Shown here piece by piece: positions 1 through 7,673 of a stretch of 36,993 nucleotides of DNA. This DNA comes from Priestia aryabhattai B8W22. GTDB lineage: Bacteria; Bacillota; Bacilli; Bacillales; Bacillaceae_H. Below the pieces are notes generated by a model. The model saw nothing but the letters and a program-made list of their open reading frames with translations, ran no database searches and was not told the DNA's origin. The DNA is taken from NCBI RefSeq assembly GCF_000956595.1, contig NZ_JYOO01000044.1:1-36993 (forward strand), read 5' to 3'. Within the stretch, counting starts at the first letter, position 1; each line of letters opens with the position of its first letter. The translations under genes and the position numbers were made by a program.

Positions 1-229
1 AGCTTTTCTTTTTATTATGTAAATAGGGATAAGGTAGTTGATAAAGGAAAATATATACTCGTGCATATTGGTTCTTAAAACCCAACTCCAACGAGTCCAC
101 CACTCTTTCTAAGCTGCGAATTTTTTGTGTTTAAAACAAAAAAATGTAATCGTTTTCTAATTTGATTTGTTGTAAAATAAAAAAGGCATGTTAATTGGAG
201 ATTTTTCGAAATGTCATCTTAACTCATTG
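1..229. other. Left-edge non-coding stretch, possible gene remnant
   Basis: No convincing complete gene is seen. On the minus strand, codons from about 129 down to 1 stay open and read RSLERVVDSLELGF then KNQYARVYIFLYQLPYPY, running out of the window. The composition looks protein-like, but no ATG start or ribosome site precedes it, so this may be the start of a remnant that continues to the left. I do not recognise the family. Confidence 0.2.
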
Positions 230-270
230 AGCCTATTCCCACATCACAGCACCAGGGAATAGGCTTTTTT
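230..270 (+). terminator. Rho-independent terminator
   Basis: AGCCTATTCCC at 230-240 pairs perfectly with GGGAATAGGCT at 255-265 and is followed by six T. It faces rightward, yet no plus-strand gene of any size precedes it in the window, so it probably ends a gene or transcript lying to the left, or a lost one. Confidence 0.8.
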
Positions 271-436
271 ATGCAATTATGGATATAGTATTTAAACCTA
301 TATTTAAAGTGGAATTATTTGTATAAATTTAACAATAACACAAAATATATAGTTCATAAAAGTATATATTTACGGACTTTTAGTTTTTATAAGAAATTTA
401 TCATTTTTGTGGTTCATTTAAGTTTAAAAATAAATT

Positions 437-475
437 ACGAACGTTCTCTTTTGTAAATGAACTTTTACGAACGTT
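437..475. promoter_or_regulatory. Two ACGAACGTT repeats upstream of the recombinase
   Basis: ACGAACGTT occurs at 437-445 and again at 467-475, each after TT, in direct orientation with a 30-bp period (about three helical turns). The core GAACGTT(C) is nearly palindromic. The second copy lies next to a possible -10 element, TAGAAT at 483-488. Position and spacing suit a recombinase binding or resolution site that also acts as an operator. This role is inference. Confidence 0.45.
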
Positions 476-550
476 TTTTTGATAGAATAAGAGGAATAAA
501 CCTATAAAAGGAGTATAAAAAAGGAAAGCAGAAGATTTGGATATATACGT

Positions 551-1144
551 GTGAGTAGTCGAGATCAAAATGAAGGTCATCAACTTCAATCTATGCAAGA
601 AGTAGGTATTTCTCCTCGAGATATTTTCATTGATAAACAAAGTGGTAAAAACTTTAATCGAGAACAGTATCAATTATTGAAGCGAATGATTGGCAAAGGG
701 GATATCCTTTATATTCATTTGTTAGATCGTTTTGGTCGTAATAAAGAAGAAATCTTACAAGAGTGGAATGCGATTAAAAAAGAGACTGAGGCTGATATTG
801 TCGTGTTGGATATGCCATTGCTTGATACAACTCAGTACAAGGACAGTTTAGGAACATTCATTGCCGATCTAGTTCTTCAAATTTTGTCTTGGATGGCTCA
901 AGAAGAACGGGACCGAATTCGTAAGCGACAACGTGAGGGTATTATTGATGCTGAGCTAAATAAGGGAGTATCTTTTGGGCGACCTAAAGCTCAAGTCAGT
1001 AGGGAGTTTATTGAAGTTTATAATCGATGGAAGCAAACAGAAATTACAGCTGTACAAGCAATGAAGGAGGCAAACTTAAAAAAGACAACGTTTTATAAGT
1101 TAGTGAAGCAACATGAAAATACGCTTGATGTGACTACTATATAA
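551..1144 (+). CDS. Serine recombinase/resolvase with damaged start
   Basis: Small serine recombinase (resolvase/invertase family), which cuts and rejoins DNA through a serine-DNA link. The catalytic segment VSSRDQ opens the listed reading frame, followed by the resolvase core (LDRFGRNKEEI, MAQEERDRIRKRQREG) and a C-terminal helix-turn-helix (about residues 160-190). The listed start, GTG at 551, falls inside the conserved RVSS motif, so it would drop the first beta strand and its essential arginine. In-frame codons upstream read RRFGYIR, the expected N-terminus, back to a stop at 497, but contain no ATG, GTG or TTG. A good ribosome site, AAAGGAG at 507-513, sits seven bases before AAG at 521, exactly where ATG would be expected. 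Either the start codon was lost by one substitution, or a non-standard codon is used. The product may be inactive. The 1150-1206 terminator ends it. Confidence 0.85.
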   Translation: MSSRDQNEGHQLQSMQEVGISPRDIFIDKQSGKNFNREQYQLLKRMIGKGDILYIHLLDRFGRNKEEILQEWNAIKKETEADIVVLDMPLLDTTQYKDSLGTFIADLVLQILSWMAQEERDRIRKRQREGIIDAELNKGVSFGRPKAQVSREFIEVYNRWKQTEITAVQAMKEANLKKTTFYKLVKQHENTLDVTTI

Positions 1145-1149
1145 TAGGA

Positions 1150-1206
1150 AAAGCTCGTCTGAAAATTGCTTACTCTTAGAGATAAGCTTATTTTAGACGA
1201 GCTTTT
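1150..1206. terminator. Bidirectional terminator
   Basis: AAAGCTCGTCTGAAAA from 1150 pairs with TTTTAGACGAGCTTT ending at 1205, with T runs on both strands. It ends the recombinase on plus and the small gene at 1233-1394 on minus. Confidence 0.85.
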
Positions 1207-1232
1207 TATAATGAATCATACAATAAAAGGGA

Positions 1233-1394
1233 TTAGTATACATCCAACTCTAATTTAGAATCACTAAAATAAATAACCTCCGAAAGGATTTTACAACCTT
1301 GGATCTCTCTAAAGGTTTTTCTTGCTTCTATTTCGTTTTCATATTCAAACATCGTAGTATTGTTTAGATTTGAATAAGTAGTGATTATCCACAT
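1233..1394 (-). CDS. Small hypothetical protein, 53 aa
   Basis: A 53-residue frame starting MWIITTYSNLNNTTMFEYEN and ending LSEVIYFSDSKLELDVY. The start is ATG at 1394, preceded by AAAGGAG eight bases away, and the stop is followed closely by the shared terminator at 1150-1206. The peptide has a beta-alpha-beta look, a hydrophobic N-terminal strand (WIITTY), a charged helix (EYENEIEARKTFREI) and a strand (CKILSEVIYF), which resembles small Bacillus proteins of unknown role. It lies 34 bp after the amino acid permease on the same strand and could be its last co-transcribed gene. Function unknown. Confidence 0.7.
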   Translation of the reverse strand: MWIITTYSNLNNTTMFEYENEIEARKTFREIQGCKILSEVIYFSDSKLELDVY

Positions 1395-1428
1395 AAAAAT
1401 AGCTCCTTTATTTGTATTGGCTTTAAAT

Positions 1429-2817
1429 TTAAGAAATATTTTTCTCTACTTCTACTTTTGTTATATTCCTTCTGTTTTTTGTAAGAAAGAAAGATCCTAC
1501 AATGAATAAAGCTATGAGTAAAGTTAAAAAGAACTGTGTACGTAAAGAATCAATAAAAGGCATTGCGATAAAAATACTAGTAATGCCAACAATCGTGCCG
1601 TATGTCAAGTAAGGAAATAGCCACATTCTTATTTTGAGTTTCTCAGGCTGCTCCTTTTCATAATTTTTACGCATACGTAATTGAGAGAAAGCGATTACCA
1701 AATATACAAGAAGGGCGACTCCCCCAGAAGCATTGACTAGAAACAAAAAAATCTTATCAGGAGAAAGATAATTAAAACCTACGCTGATATAAGAAATAAT
1801 TGTACAGCCTATAATTGCATTAAAGGGGATTCCTTTTCTATTCACCTTTAAAAACAGCTTAGGAGCATCTCCTTTCTGAGCCATAGAAAATAACATACGA
1901 GAACTTGTATAAAGACCTGAATTTAAGCAAGAAAGTACAGCTGTTAACAAGATAAAATTCATTACTTGAGCTGCTGCTGGAATATTGACAATTTCTAAGA
2001 GCGATACAAAAGGGCTTTTCATCAAACTAGAAGAATCCCAAGGAAGAACTGTTACAAGAATCAGGATAGAGCCAAGATAGAAAAGTAAAATTCTATAGAT
2101 GACGGTATTTGTTGCGGATATAATTGCTTTTTCTGGATGAGGTGATTCTCCTGCAGCTGTGGCTACAATCTCTGTTCCCATAAAGGAGAACATTACAACA
2201 GTTACTCCTAAGAAGATCGAACTTATTCCATTGGGAAGGAATCCACCTCTGTCGAGAAGGTTTGATGTACCAGGTGATTCTACTCCTGGTATAAAACCAC
2301 ATATAATAGCTCCACCAAGGATTAAAAACAGACCCAAACTTACCACTTTAATTAAAGAAAACCAATATTCAAATTCACCAAAAGATTTAACAGAAAATAT
2401 GTTAGTTAAAGTTAACAGAAAGGTAAGAATTAAGCTCACGGACCAGGATGGCAAAGAAGGAAACCAATATTGAATAATTGTTGCACCAGCTATTGCTTCT
2501 ACCGCAATAACAATAACCCAAAAGAACCAGTACAACCAACCAATAGTATATCCAGCCCATGGTCCAAGTGCCTCTCTGGCGTAAGTAGCAAAAGACCCAC
2601 TGGATGGATTGGCTGTTGACATTTCACCTAGCATCCGCATTACTAAAATGACTAATAAACCAGCAAATGCGTACGAGATAATTGAACCGGGTCCTGCAGT
2701 GTTAATTAATGTTCCACTTCCAATAAATAGTCCAGCACCAATGACACCACCAAGAGAAATCATGGTAATATGCCGCGTTTTTAGTTCTTTTTTGAGCTCA
2801 GGCTGTTGATCGTACAT
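1429..2817 (-). CDS. Amino acid permease, APC/AAT family (probable proline permease)
   Basis: Cytoplasmic-membrane amino acid/proton symporter of 462 residues with about twelve membrane segments. The family signature is clear: a short hydrophilic N-terminus, then TRHITMISLGGVIGAGLFIG, the first helix with its broken glycine-rich substrate site, then a second helix with GPGSIISYA, and later SFMGTEIVATAAGES. This places it with GabP/RocE/YtnA-type transporters. The substrate cannot be read from sequence; being downstream of proline dehydrogenase and P5C dehydrogenase on the same strand suggests proline or a related amino acid. A strong ribosome site (AAAGGAGG) precedes the ATG. A terminator at 2903-2936 lies between it and proline dehydrogenase, so it probably has some independent transcription. 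Confidence 0.9.
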   Translation of the reverse strand: MYDQQPELKKELKTRHITMISLGGVIGAGLFIGSGTLINTAGPGSIISYAFAGLLVILVMRMLGEMSTANPSSGSFATYAREALGPWAGYTIGWLYWFFWVIVIAVEAIAGATIIQYWFPSLPSWSVSLILTFLLTLTNIFSVKSFGEFEYWFSLIKVVSLGLFLILGGAIICGFIPGVESPGTSNLLDRGGFLPNGISSIFLGVTVVMFSFMGTEIVATAAGESPHPEKAIISATNTVIYRILLFYLGSILILVTVLPWDSSSLMKSPFVSLLEIVNIPAAAQVMNFILLTAVLSCLNSGLYTSSRMLFSMAQKGDAPKLFLKVNRKGIPFNAIIGCTIISYISVGFNYLSPDKIFLFLVNASGGVALLVYLVIAFSQLRMRKNYEKEQPEKLKIRMWLFPYLTYGTIVGITSIFIAMPFIDSLRTQFFLTLLIALFIVGSFFLTKNRRNITKVEVEKNIS

Positions 2818-2902
2818 ATTTTATAACCTCCTTTGTAAAAATTAATATTCCTATCCATAAAGAAAGAAAATTTAATAGTGGAGTAGAGAAGAAAGTCATC
2901 AG

Positions 2903-2936
2903 AAAAAGCCTTTGCTCACATAACAAAGGCTCTTTA
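2903..2936. terminator. Terminator between proline dehydrogenase and permease
   Basis: AGCCTTTG at 2907-2914 pairs with CAAAGGCT at 2924-2931. The minus strand has a T run directly after the stem; the plus strand has a weaker one. It would reduce read-through from putB into the permease gene. Confidence 0.75.
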
Positions 2937-2988
2937 ATTTTTTTGACAGAACCTCAAAGATATCTAAATATTATGAAAATTTAGATAT

Positions 2989-3909
2989 TCATTTAGAAAA
3001 AAAGCCTTTTAGTGCAAATGCAACATTTTGTGGTCTTTCTGCCATACGACGCATAAAATATCCAAACCAGTCATTTCCAAAAGGGACATACACACGCATT
3101 TTATAGCCTTCTTTAGCTAAACTCAACTGCATATCGGTTCTAAATCCGTATAGCATTTGAAACTCAAATTGATTACGATTAATGTGATGTTTTTTAGCAA
3201 ATTCTTTTACTTTTTCGATAATATTATGATCATGAGAGGCAATGGCTGTATAGCTTCCACTTAATAGATGTTCTTCAATAATTCTCATGTAATTATTGTC
3301 TATTTCCTTCTTTTCTTGATAAGCTACTGTAGGAGATTCTTGGTAAGCCCCTTTAACTAACCTAAGAGAAATGCCTTTTAAGTCTTTTACATCTTGCTCA
3401 GCTCGAAATAAATATGCTTGAATAACTGTACCTACGTTATCATAACCATATATTTGACGTAATTCTTTTAAGATATCTAATGTAATTTGGCAATGTGCAT
3501 AGTCTTCCATATCAATTCGTACAAAATTATTATACTTTTTTGCTGTTTCAAGGATTCGACGCATGTTTTCCAAACAGAAATTTGAATCAATATCTAAACC
3601 AAGCTGGGTCATTTTAACGGATAGATTACACTTTACACCTGATTCCCCCATAGCTTCTAATGTACGCACGTTATACTGTGTTGCTTCTACAGCTTCTTCT
3701 CTACTGGATACAAATTCTCCTAAATGATCGAGAGTGCAAACTAACCCCTTTTGATTTAATTGATTTACTTTCTTGATGGCGCTCTCAATTGTGTCCCCCG
3801 CCACAACTTGGGAAGCTCCAAATTTAAGACCCCATTTTTTTGCAGCCTTATTTAGTACTCTGTTTTGAGAAACATGAAGAAAAACATTTTTTGAAACCTC
3901 TGCTAACAT
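2989..3909 (-). CDS. putB: Proline dehydrogenase
   Basis: FAD-dependent enzyme oxidising L-proline to pyrroline-5-carboxylate and passing electrons to the respiratory chain; membrane-associated. The 306-residue length is typical of the monofunctional Bacillus type. Family landmarks in order are DHLGE (61-65), NLSVKM (95-100), RIDMED (131-136), RLVKGAY (183-189), YGFRTDM (254-260) and RRMAERPQN (287-295), the last holding the substrate-binding arginines. The start ATG is preceded by a G-rich site (AGGGGGG). It follows P5C dehydrogenase on the same strand, the next enzyme in the pathway, with a hairpin terminator in the 70-bp gap. Confidence 0.95.
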   Translation of the reverse strand: MLAEVSKNVFLHVSQNRVLNKAAKKWGLKFGASQVVAGDTIESAIKKVNQLNQKGLVCTLDHLGEFVSSREEAVEATQYNVRTLEAMGESGVKCNLSVKMTQLGLDIDSNFCLENMRRILETAKKYNNFVRIDMEDYAHCQITLDILKELRQIYGYDNVGTVIQAYLFRAEQDVKDLKGISLRLVKGAYQESPTVAYQEKKEIDNNYMRIIEEHLLSGSYTAIASHDHNIIEKVKEFAKKHHINRNQFEFQMLYGFRTDMQLSLAKEGYKMRVYVPFGNDWFGYFMRRMAERPQNVAFALKGFFSK

Positions 3910-3948
3910 GAAAATCCCCCCTAAATATATGTACCTTTCTTTAAAACC

Positions 3949-3980
3949 GGGACAGCCTCGAAAAGCTGTCCCATTGTTTT
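3949..3980 (-). terminator. Hairpin between P5C dehydrogenase and proline dehydrogenase
   Basis: GGGACAGC at 3949-3956 pairs with GCTGTCCC at 3965-3972. On the minus strand the hairpin follows the stop of the dehydrogenase gene and is followed by a short, interrupted T run (GGTTTTAAAG), so it looks like a partial terminator or mRNA stabiliser inside the operon. Confidence 0.65.
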
Positions 3981-5545
3981 TAAAGTGCTGTACTTGTTGT
4001 TTTTGCTTGCATGTGCAGGATTAAGTAATCCGGTCCTCCTGCTTTTGAATCAGTTCCAGACATGTTAAATCCACCAAACGGATGATACCCTACAATTGCA
4101 CCTGTACAACCACGGTTGAAATAAAGATTACCTACATGAAATTCTTCTTTTGCTCTTTCAATATGAGCAGGTGTACTAGAAAGCAAGGCACCTGTCAAAG
4201 CATAGTCAGTATTATTTGCAATCTCCATCATATGATCGAAATCGCGTGCTTTACAGAAAGCTACTACTGGACCAAAAATCTCTTCTTGCATTAGGCGTGC
4301 TTTTTCATCGACATCTGCGAAGATTGTGGGCTGGATGAAGTAACCCTTAGAGTCATCTGCTTCTCCACCTGTCATCAAGCAACCCTCTTTCTTACCAATT
4401 TCAATATAAGATAATACTTTGTTATAAGAAGCCTCGTGACTAACAGGTCCCATATAAGTAGATACATCTTCTGGATTCCCTACTTTTAATGTTTTTGTTA
4501 ATGCAACTGCTTTTTCAAGTACAATGTCATACACATCTTGATGAACCACAGCACGAGAACCAGCTGAACATTTTTGTCCTGAGAAGCCGAATGCAGAGTA
4601 CACGATAGAAGATGCTGCTAAATCTAAATCTGCATCTTTATCAACAACCACTGTATCTTTTCCACCCATTTCAGCAATAACACGTTTTAACCATTTTTGA
4701 CCTGGTTGTACTTTTGATGCTTTTTCATAAATACGGCAACCAACTTCACGAGAACCTGTGAATGAAACAAAACGTGTTTTAGGATGTTGAACTAAATAGT
4801 CGCCAATCTCAGGTGTAACGCCTGGAATAAAATTTAGTACTCCTTTAGGAAGCCCAGCTTCCTCCATTACTTCTACAAATTTCGCTGCTACGACAGGAGT
4901 TGCATCAGCAGGTTTTAATAAGATTGTGTTTCCCGTAACGATTGCTGCAGCTGCAGTTCCTGCCATAATAGCTAACGGAAAATTAAATGGAGAAATAATG
5001 ATTCCTACACCAAGTGGGATATAATTAAATTTATTTTCTTCGCCTTCACGACTTTGTACAGGTACTCCGTCCTTTAACTTCAACATTTGGCGTGCATAAA
5101 ACTCTAGAAAATCAATAGCTTCTGCTGTATCTGCATCAGCTTCATTCCAAGGCTTACCAGCTTCCTTAACTAAATAGCTTGAGAATTCATGTTTACGACG
5201 ACGGATAATGTCAGCTGCACGGAATAAAATGTTTGCGCGTACTTCTGGATTTTCTTTTTTCCATGTATTGAATGTAGAAAGAGCTGTTTGCATAGCTTTT
5301 TCAGCTAATTCTTGATTCGTTTTAGACACTCGTCCAATAACCTCTACTTTATTTGCTGGGTTAATTGATACAATTTTTTCATCTGTTGTAATTAACTCAT
5401 CACCAATAACTAGGGGATAATCTTTTCCAAGTTGGGAGTGTACAGTTTCTAAAGCTTTTTTGAATTCTTTTTTATTTTCTTCAAGCTTGAAGTCTGTAAA
5501 AGGCTCGTGTTTATATGCTTTGATTTCTGTAAGAGTTGTTGTCAT
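3980..5545 (-). CDS. pruA: L-glutamate gamma-semialdehyde (P5C) dehydrogenase
   Basis: NAD-dependent aldehyde dehydrogenase turning glutamate semialdehyde, formed from pyrroline-5-carboxylate, into glutamate. It is 521 residues, close to Bacillus RocA/PutC. Visible motifs are [12 protein letters not shown] (185-196), the nucleotide-binding FTGSREVG (262-269), the general base Glu292 in AEMGGKD, and the nucleophile Cys326 in [11 protein letters not shown]. It is the first gene of the proline cluster, with a roughly 170-base leader from the proposed promoter and a set of TGTTCA half-sites farther up. Whether it acts in proline only or also in arginine breakdown cannot be decided here; proline dehydrogenase next door favours proline. 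Confidence 0.95.
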   Translation of the reverse strand: MTTTLTEIKAYKHEPFTDFKLEENKKEFKKALETVHSQLGKDYPLVIGDELITTDEKIVSINPANKVEVIGRVSKTNQELAEKAMQTALSTFNTWKKENPEVRANILFRAADIIRRRKHEFSSYLVKEAGKPWNEADADTAEAIDFLEFYARQMLKLKDGVPVQSREGEENKFNYIPLGVGIIISPFNFPLAIMAGTAAAAIVTGNTILLKPADATPVVAAKFVEVMEEAGLPKGVLNFIPGVTPEIGDYLVQHPKTRFVSFTGSREVGCRIYEKASKVQPGQKWLKRVIAEMGGKDTVVVDKDADLDLAASSIVYSAFGFSGQKCSAGSRAVVHQDVYDIVLEKAVALTKTLKVGNPEDVSTYMGPVSHEASYNKVLSYIEIGKKEGCLMTGGEADDSKGYFIQPTIFADVDEKARLMQEEIFGPVVAFCKARDFDHMMEIANNTDYALTGALLSSTPAHIERAKEEFHVGNLYFNRGCTGAIVGYHPFGGFNMSGTDSKAGGPDYLILHMQAKTTSTAL

Positions 5546-5722
5546 TGTACTATTCTCTCCCTTAAAAGTTTTAATAGATTTCTAATTTTAAAATTGATGT
5601 GTTTCGTAGTACTGGCCAATACTATCTTCAAATTATCAATATTTATCAGATAACCGGTTCTAAAAGTTTAAAATAATGTATTAATTTATAATTTTTAGAA
5701 CATTTTATCTTTATAAGAATGT

Positions 5723-5803
5723 ATTATAAACACCTTTGATGGGTTTTGTACATATTTTTTTTACGAAAGTGTTCATTTTTTTATTTTTGAACACTTTTGT
5801 TCA
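5723..5803 (-). promoter_or_regulatory. Probable promoter and activator sites for the proline genes
   Basis: On the minus strand TATAAT lies at 5728-5723 with no good -35 box 17 bases upstream, as expected for an activated promoter. About 80 bases upstream of the predicted start are three half-sites: TGTTCA at 5770-5775, TGAACA at 5788-5793 and TGTTCA at 5798-5803. They form TGAACActttTGTTCA and a 9-bp perfect inverted repeat (5767-5775 with 5788-5796). A PutR-like activator is a reasonable guess; no such regulator gene is in the window. Confidence 0.45.
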
Positions 5804-5809
5804 TACGAT

Positions 5810-6630
5810 AGAATGATTATATTACTTTTAAGGTTTTATGCAAATATATGGTTAGATAACCTGACATATTTTTTATATTTAATATTCAGGTATTCCAGAA
5901 TGAGCTAATAGCTTTCCTAATTGACTATCCCTTTAAAAAACGCTGTCTAATTAAATTAAAACTTTATTTTGATAAAGTTCACCCTTGGACTCATTTGAAA
6001 CTGTTACAAAACTATTTTCAAATATAATTACAAATAAGAAACTATGAATAAAATTATGTAATATCCTTGTTCCCATAGCTTTTAATAAATTAGATTACAG
6101 CAGAAAAGTAAACTTGATACGTTGATGAAGCTTTCACAGAGGATACGAACAATTCCACTGAATTAAAAACTATTGACACTACATTTACTAGCGTCATTAT
6201 GATAGATAAGTCTTTAACTTACAAATGTTATCCAATCATGTAAATATGAAGTTATTTATAGTTTTTAAATTCCCCTAAAGGTAAAAATCACTATAAGATC
6301 ATCTTCTAGTCAAGTAATTTGGAATAAGGAATATAGAAAGATTCCTTCACCCTAAATACTCTTTCAGTAAAATAATTGTCTTTGGAAATAAGAATGACAG
6401 CTATGTTTTAAACACCTTAGTTTTTAACGAGAATTAATCTTGGACTAACTACATTTATTTTTTATAGAAAAGATTTTAATTGGTTCCTAAAATCAAACTT
6501 ATGGTAACTAAATTAGAAAAGAAAAAGCCTATATTTGTCGTAATCAATTCTAATTTCTCTCTTTGAACCATCTCTCAGAGTGAATACTCTAAACCAATCT
6601 TTCATGTAATCATATTTCCTTAAAAATGAA
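5810..6630. other. Gene-poor stretch with possible decayed coding pieces
   Basis: No intact gene of normal size. Two short frames look coding-like: plus 6118-6243 (YVDEAFTEDTNNSTELK..., 41 codons, no start) and minus 6513-6605 (MKDWFRVFTLRDGSKREIRI..., 30 residues, with AAGGAA upstream of ATG). Neither is recognised. The stretch may be the remains of a lost gene beside the proline cluster. Confidence 0.25.
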
Positions 6631-6631
6631 A

Positions 6632-6659
6632 AGAGCAACCATCATATACTGGCTGCTCT
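6632..6659 (-). terminator. Terminator of the 6743-7075 gene
   Basis: GAGCAACCA pairs with TGGCTGCTC with one G-T type mismatch, and the minus strand continues with TTTTC after the stem. Confidence 0.65.
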
Positions 6660-6742
6660 CTCCTAGCAAAAATGCACTCACACAAACGTGTATGTGAACG
6701 TATTAGTGTTATACTATATCCGTAATAAAAAAGGAATAATTT

Positions 6743-7075
6743 CTATTTACCTTGATACATTATTAATCGCTCTTTTGCTAAATTAATTAATTCCTTTAAC
6801 TCTCTAACGGACTGTTTGTTATTACAATCACTTAATAAATCTATTGTGTCTTGCAAAAATTGTTCTCTTCTTTTTACTCTTTTATATTCAGCTCTATATT
6901 CTTCTGCCATCCTTGCTATTCGAGTAGAACCCTCACGAGGAGTCGCAACTTTTTCAAAATTTGAGGTACGAGGCTTTGTTCCTTTTTCATCAAACGTAGC
7001 ATTGTCTGGATTCCTATTCCTCAATCCTGATTGACCCAAAATACTCCTTGCCGCCCGTTCTCTTCCAGTGGCCAT
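6743..7075 (-). CDS. Hypothetical basic protein, 110 aa
   Basis: Unrecognised small protein. The start is taken at the ATG beginning MATGRERAARSILGQSGLRN, because AGGGG lies eight bases upstream; an ATG two codons earlier would be too close, and the longer frame to 7132 has no ribosome site. The first half is rich in Arg, Asn, Gly and Thr and looks disordered; the second half (from about RIARMAEEYRAEYKRVKRRE) is a strongly charged helical or coiled-coil region ending in a helix with regular leucines. There are no membrane segments or signal peptide. It stands alone, with its own terminator at 6632-6659. DNA or RNA binding is possible from its basic charge, but that is speculation. Confidence 0.6.
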   Translation of the reverse strand: MATGRERAARSILGQSGLRNRNPDNATFDEKGTKPRTSNFEKVATPREGSTRIARMAEEYRAEYKRVKRREQFLQDTIDLLSDCNNKQSVRELKELINLAKERLIMYQGK

Positions 7076-7182
7076 TATCATTTCCCCTCTCTGCAATTGA
7101 GATTTGAAATAAACCGTCCTGTATAGATTCAATAACAGTAAAATAAATCCTTCTTTAAATATTTAGGTGCAGTTAAATAAAA

Positions 7183-7289
7183 TCTTTGTTATTTTTTGAG
7201 TGGATAGGCAAGCTTACTGCAGTAGCTACATAGTATCTAAAGAATTGCGACTTCGTGACCTAATCAGTGGCTAATTCAGTAACGTTACC
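7183..7289. repeat. 107-bp direct repeat, copy A
   Basis: Matches 15213-15319 without gaps over 107 bp, at roughly 84 percent identity by eye. Conserved parts include TCTTTGTTATTTTT, GGCAAGC, the palindrome TACTGCAGTA, GCTACATA and TATCTAAAGAAT. On the minus strand both copies share the peptide-like run YVATAV followed by SKNNK, with conservative replacements between, so it may be a decayed coding fragment. It marks the left edge of an 8.1-kb block. Confidence 0.75.
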
Positions 7290-7398
7290 GCGTTAATACA
7301 AGCTTTATATGCGTAATTACGCACACTTCAAGTACCTTCTTTTTTATATAGCTATGTTTGTTTTTTAAGATCTGGAATTTAGAATCTCTGACTAACAA

Positions 7399-7457
7399 AA
7401 GAAAGCGTTGACATTTTCTTATTTCATAAACTATAATAAGCGAAAGAAACCGGTTCC
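7399..7457 (+). promoter_or_regulatory. Promoter, cre-like site and operator of the PTS gene
   Basis: TTGACA at 7408-7413 and TATAAT at 7432-7437 form a sigma-A promoter with 18-bp spacing. AGAAAGCGTTGACA overlaps the -35 box and differs by about one base from the CcpA cre consensus. GAAACCGGTTCC at 7446-7457 covers the predicted start point. Together these point to catabolite repression plus a LacI-type repressor; the repressor is not encoded nearby. Confidence 0.65.
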
Positions 7458-7537
7458 AAGTTGACTTCTTACTTAACGAAATTGGCTCCTATGAAAGGAA
7501 ACATTTAACTACATGTATGTTGTTTTTTAGTTTTTTT

Positions 7538-7549
7538 GGAACCGGTTCC
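7538..7549. promoter_or_regulatory. Second AACCGGTT operator
   Basis: GGAACCGGTTCC is a perfect 12-bp palindrome in the leader, 92 bp downstream of the first operator (7446-7457). Two spaced copies suggest repression by looping. A further AACCGGTT sits at 5652-5659 near the proline promoter and may be chance. Confidence 0.55.
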
Positions 7550-7673
7550 TATTTGTTCGGGCTATATCTTTTATAGATAGCAAGAAATATAGTCGCGATC
7601 GGATCACGAATGTTAGTTTTTTTCTTATTACAATTTCATTATATTATCATCACCAAAGGGGTGTTATCATCAA

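Noticed and set aside
401-673. Minus-strand 90-residue frame
   Set aside because: Lies opposite the recombinase and its promoter, with Phe/Leu/Asn-rich composition and no ribosome site; a shadow frame.
5546-5810. Sigma-L (-12/-24) promoter for the proline genes
   Set aside because: No TGGCAC-N5-TTGC match was found in the upstream region.
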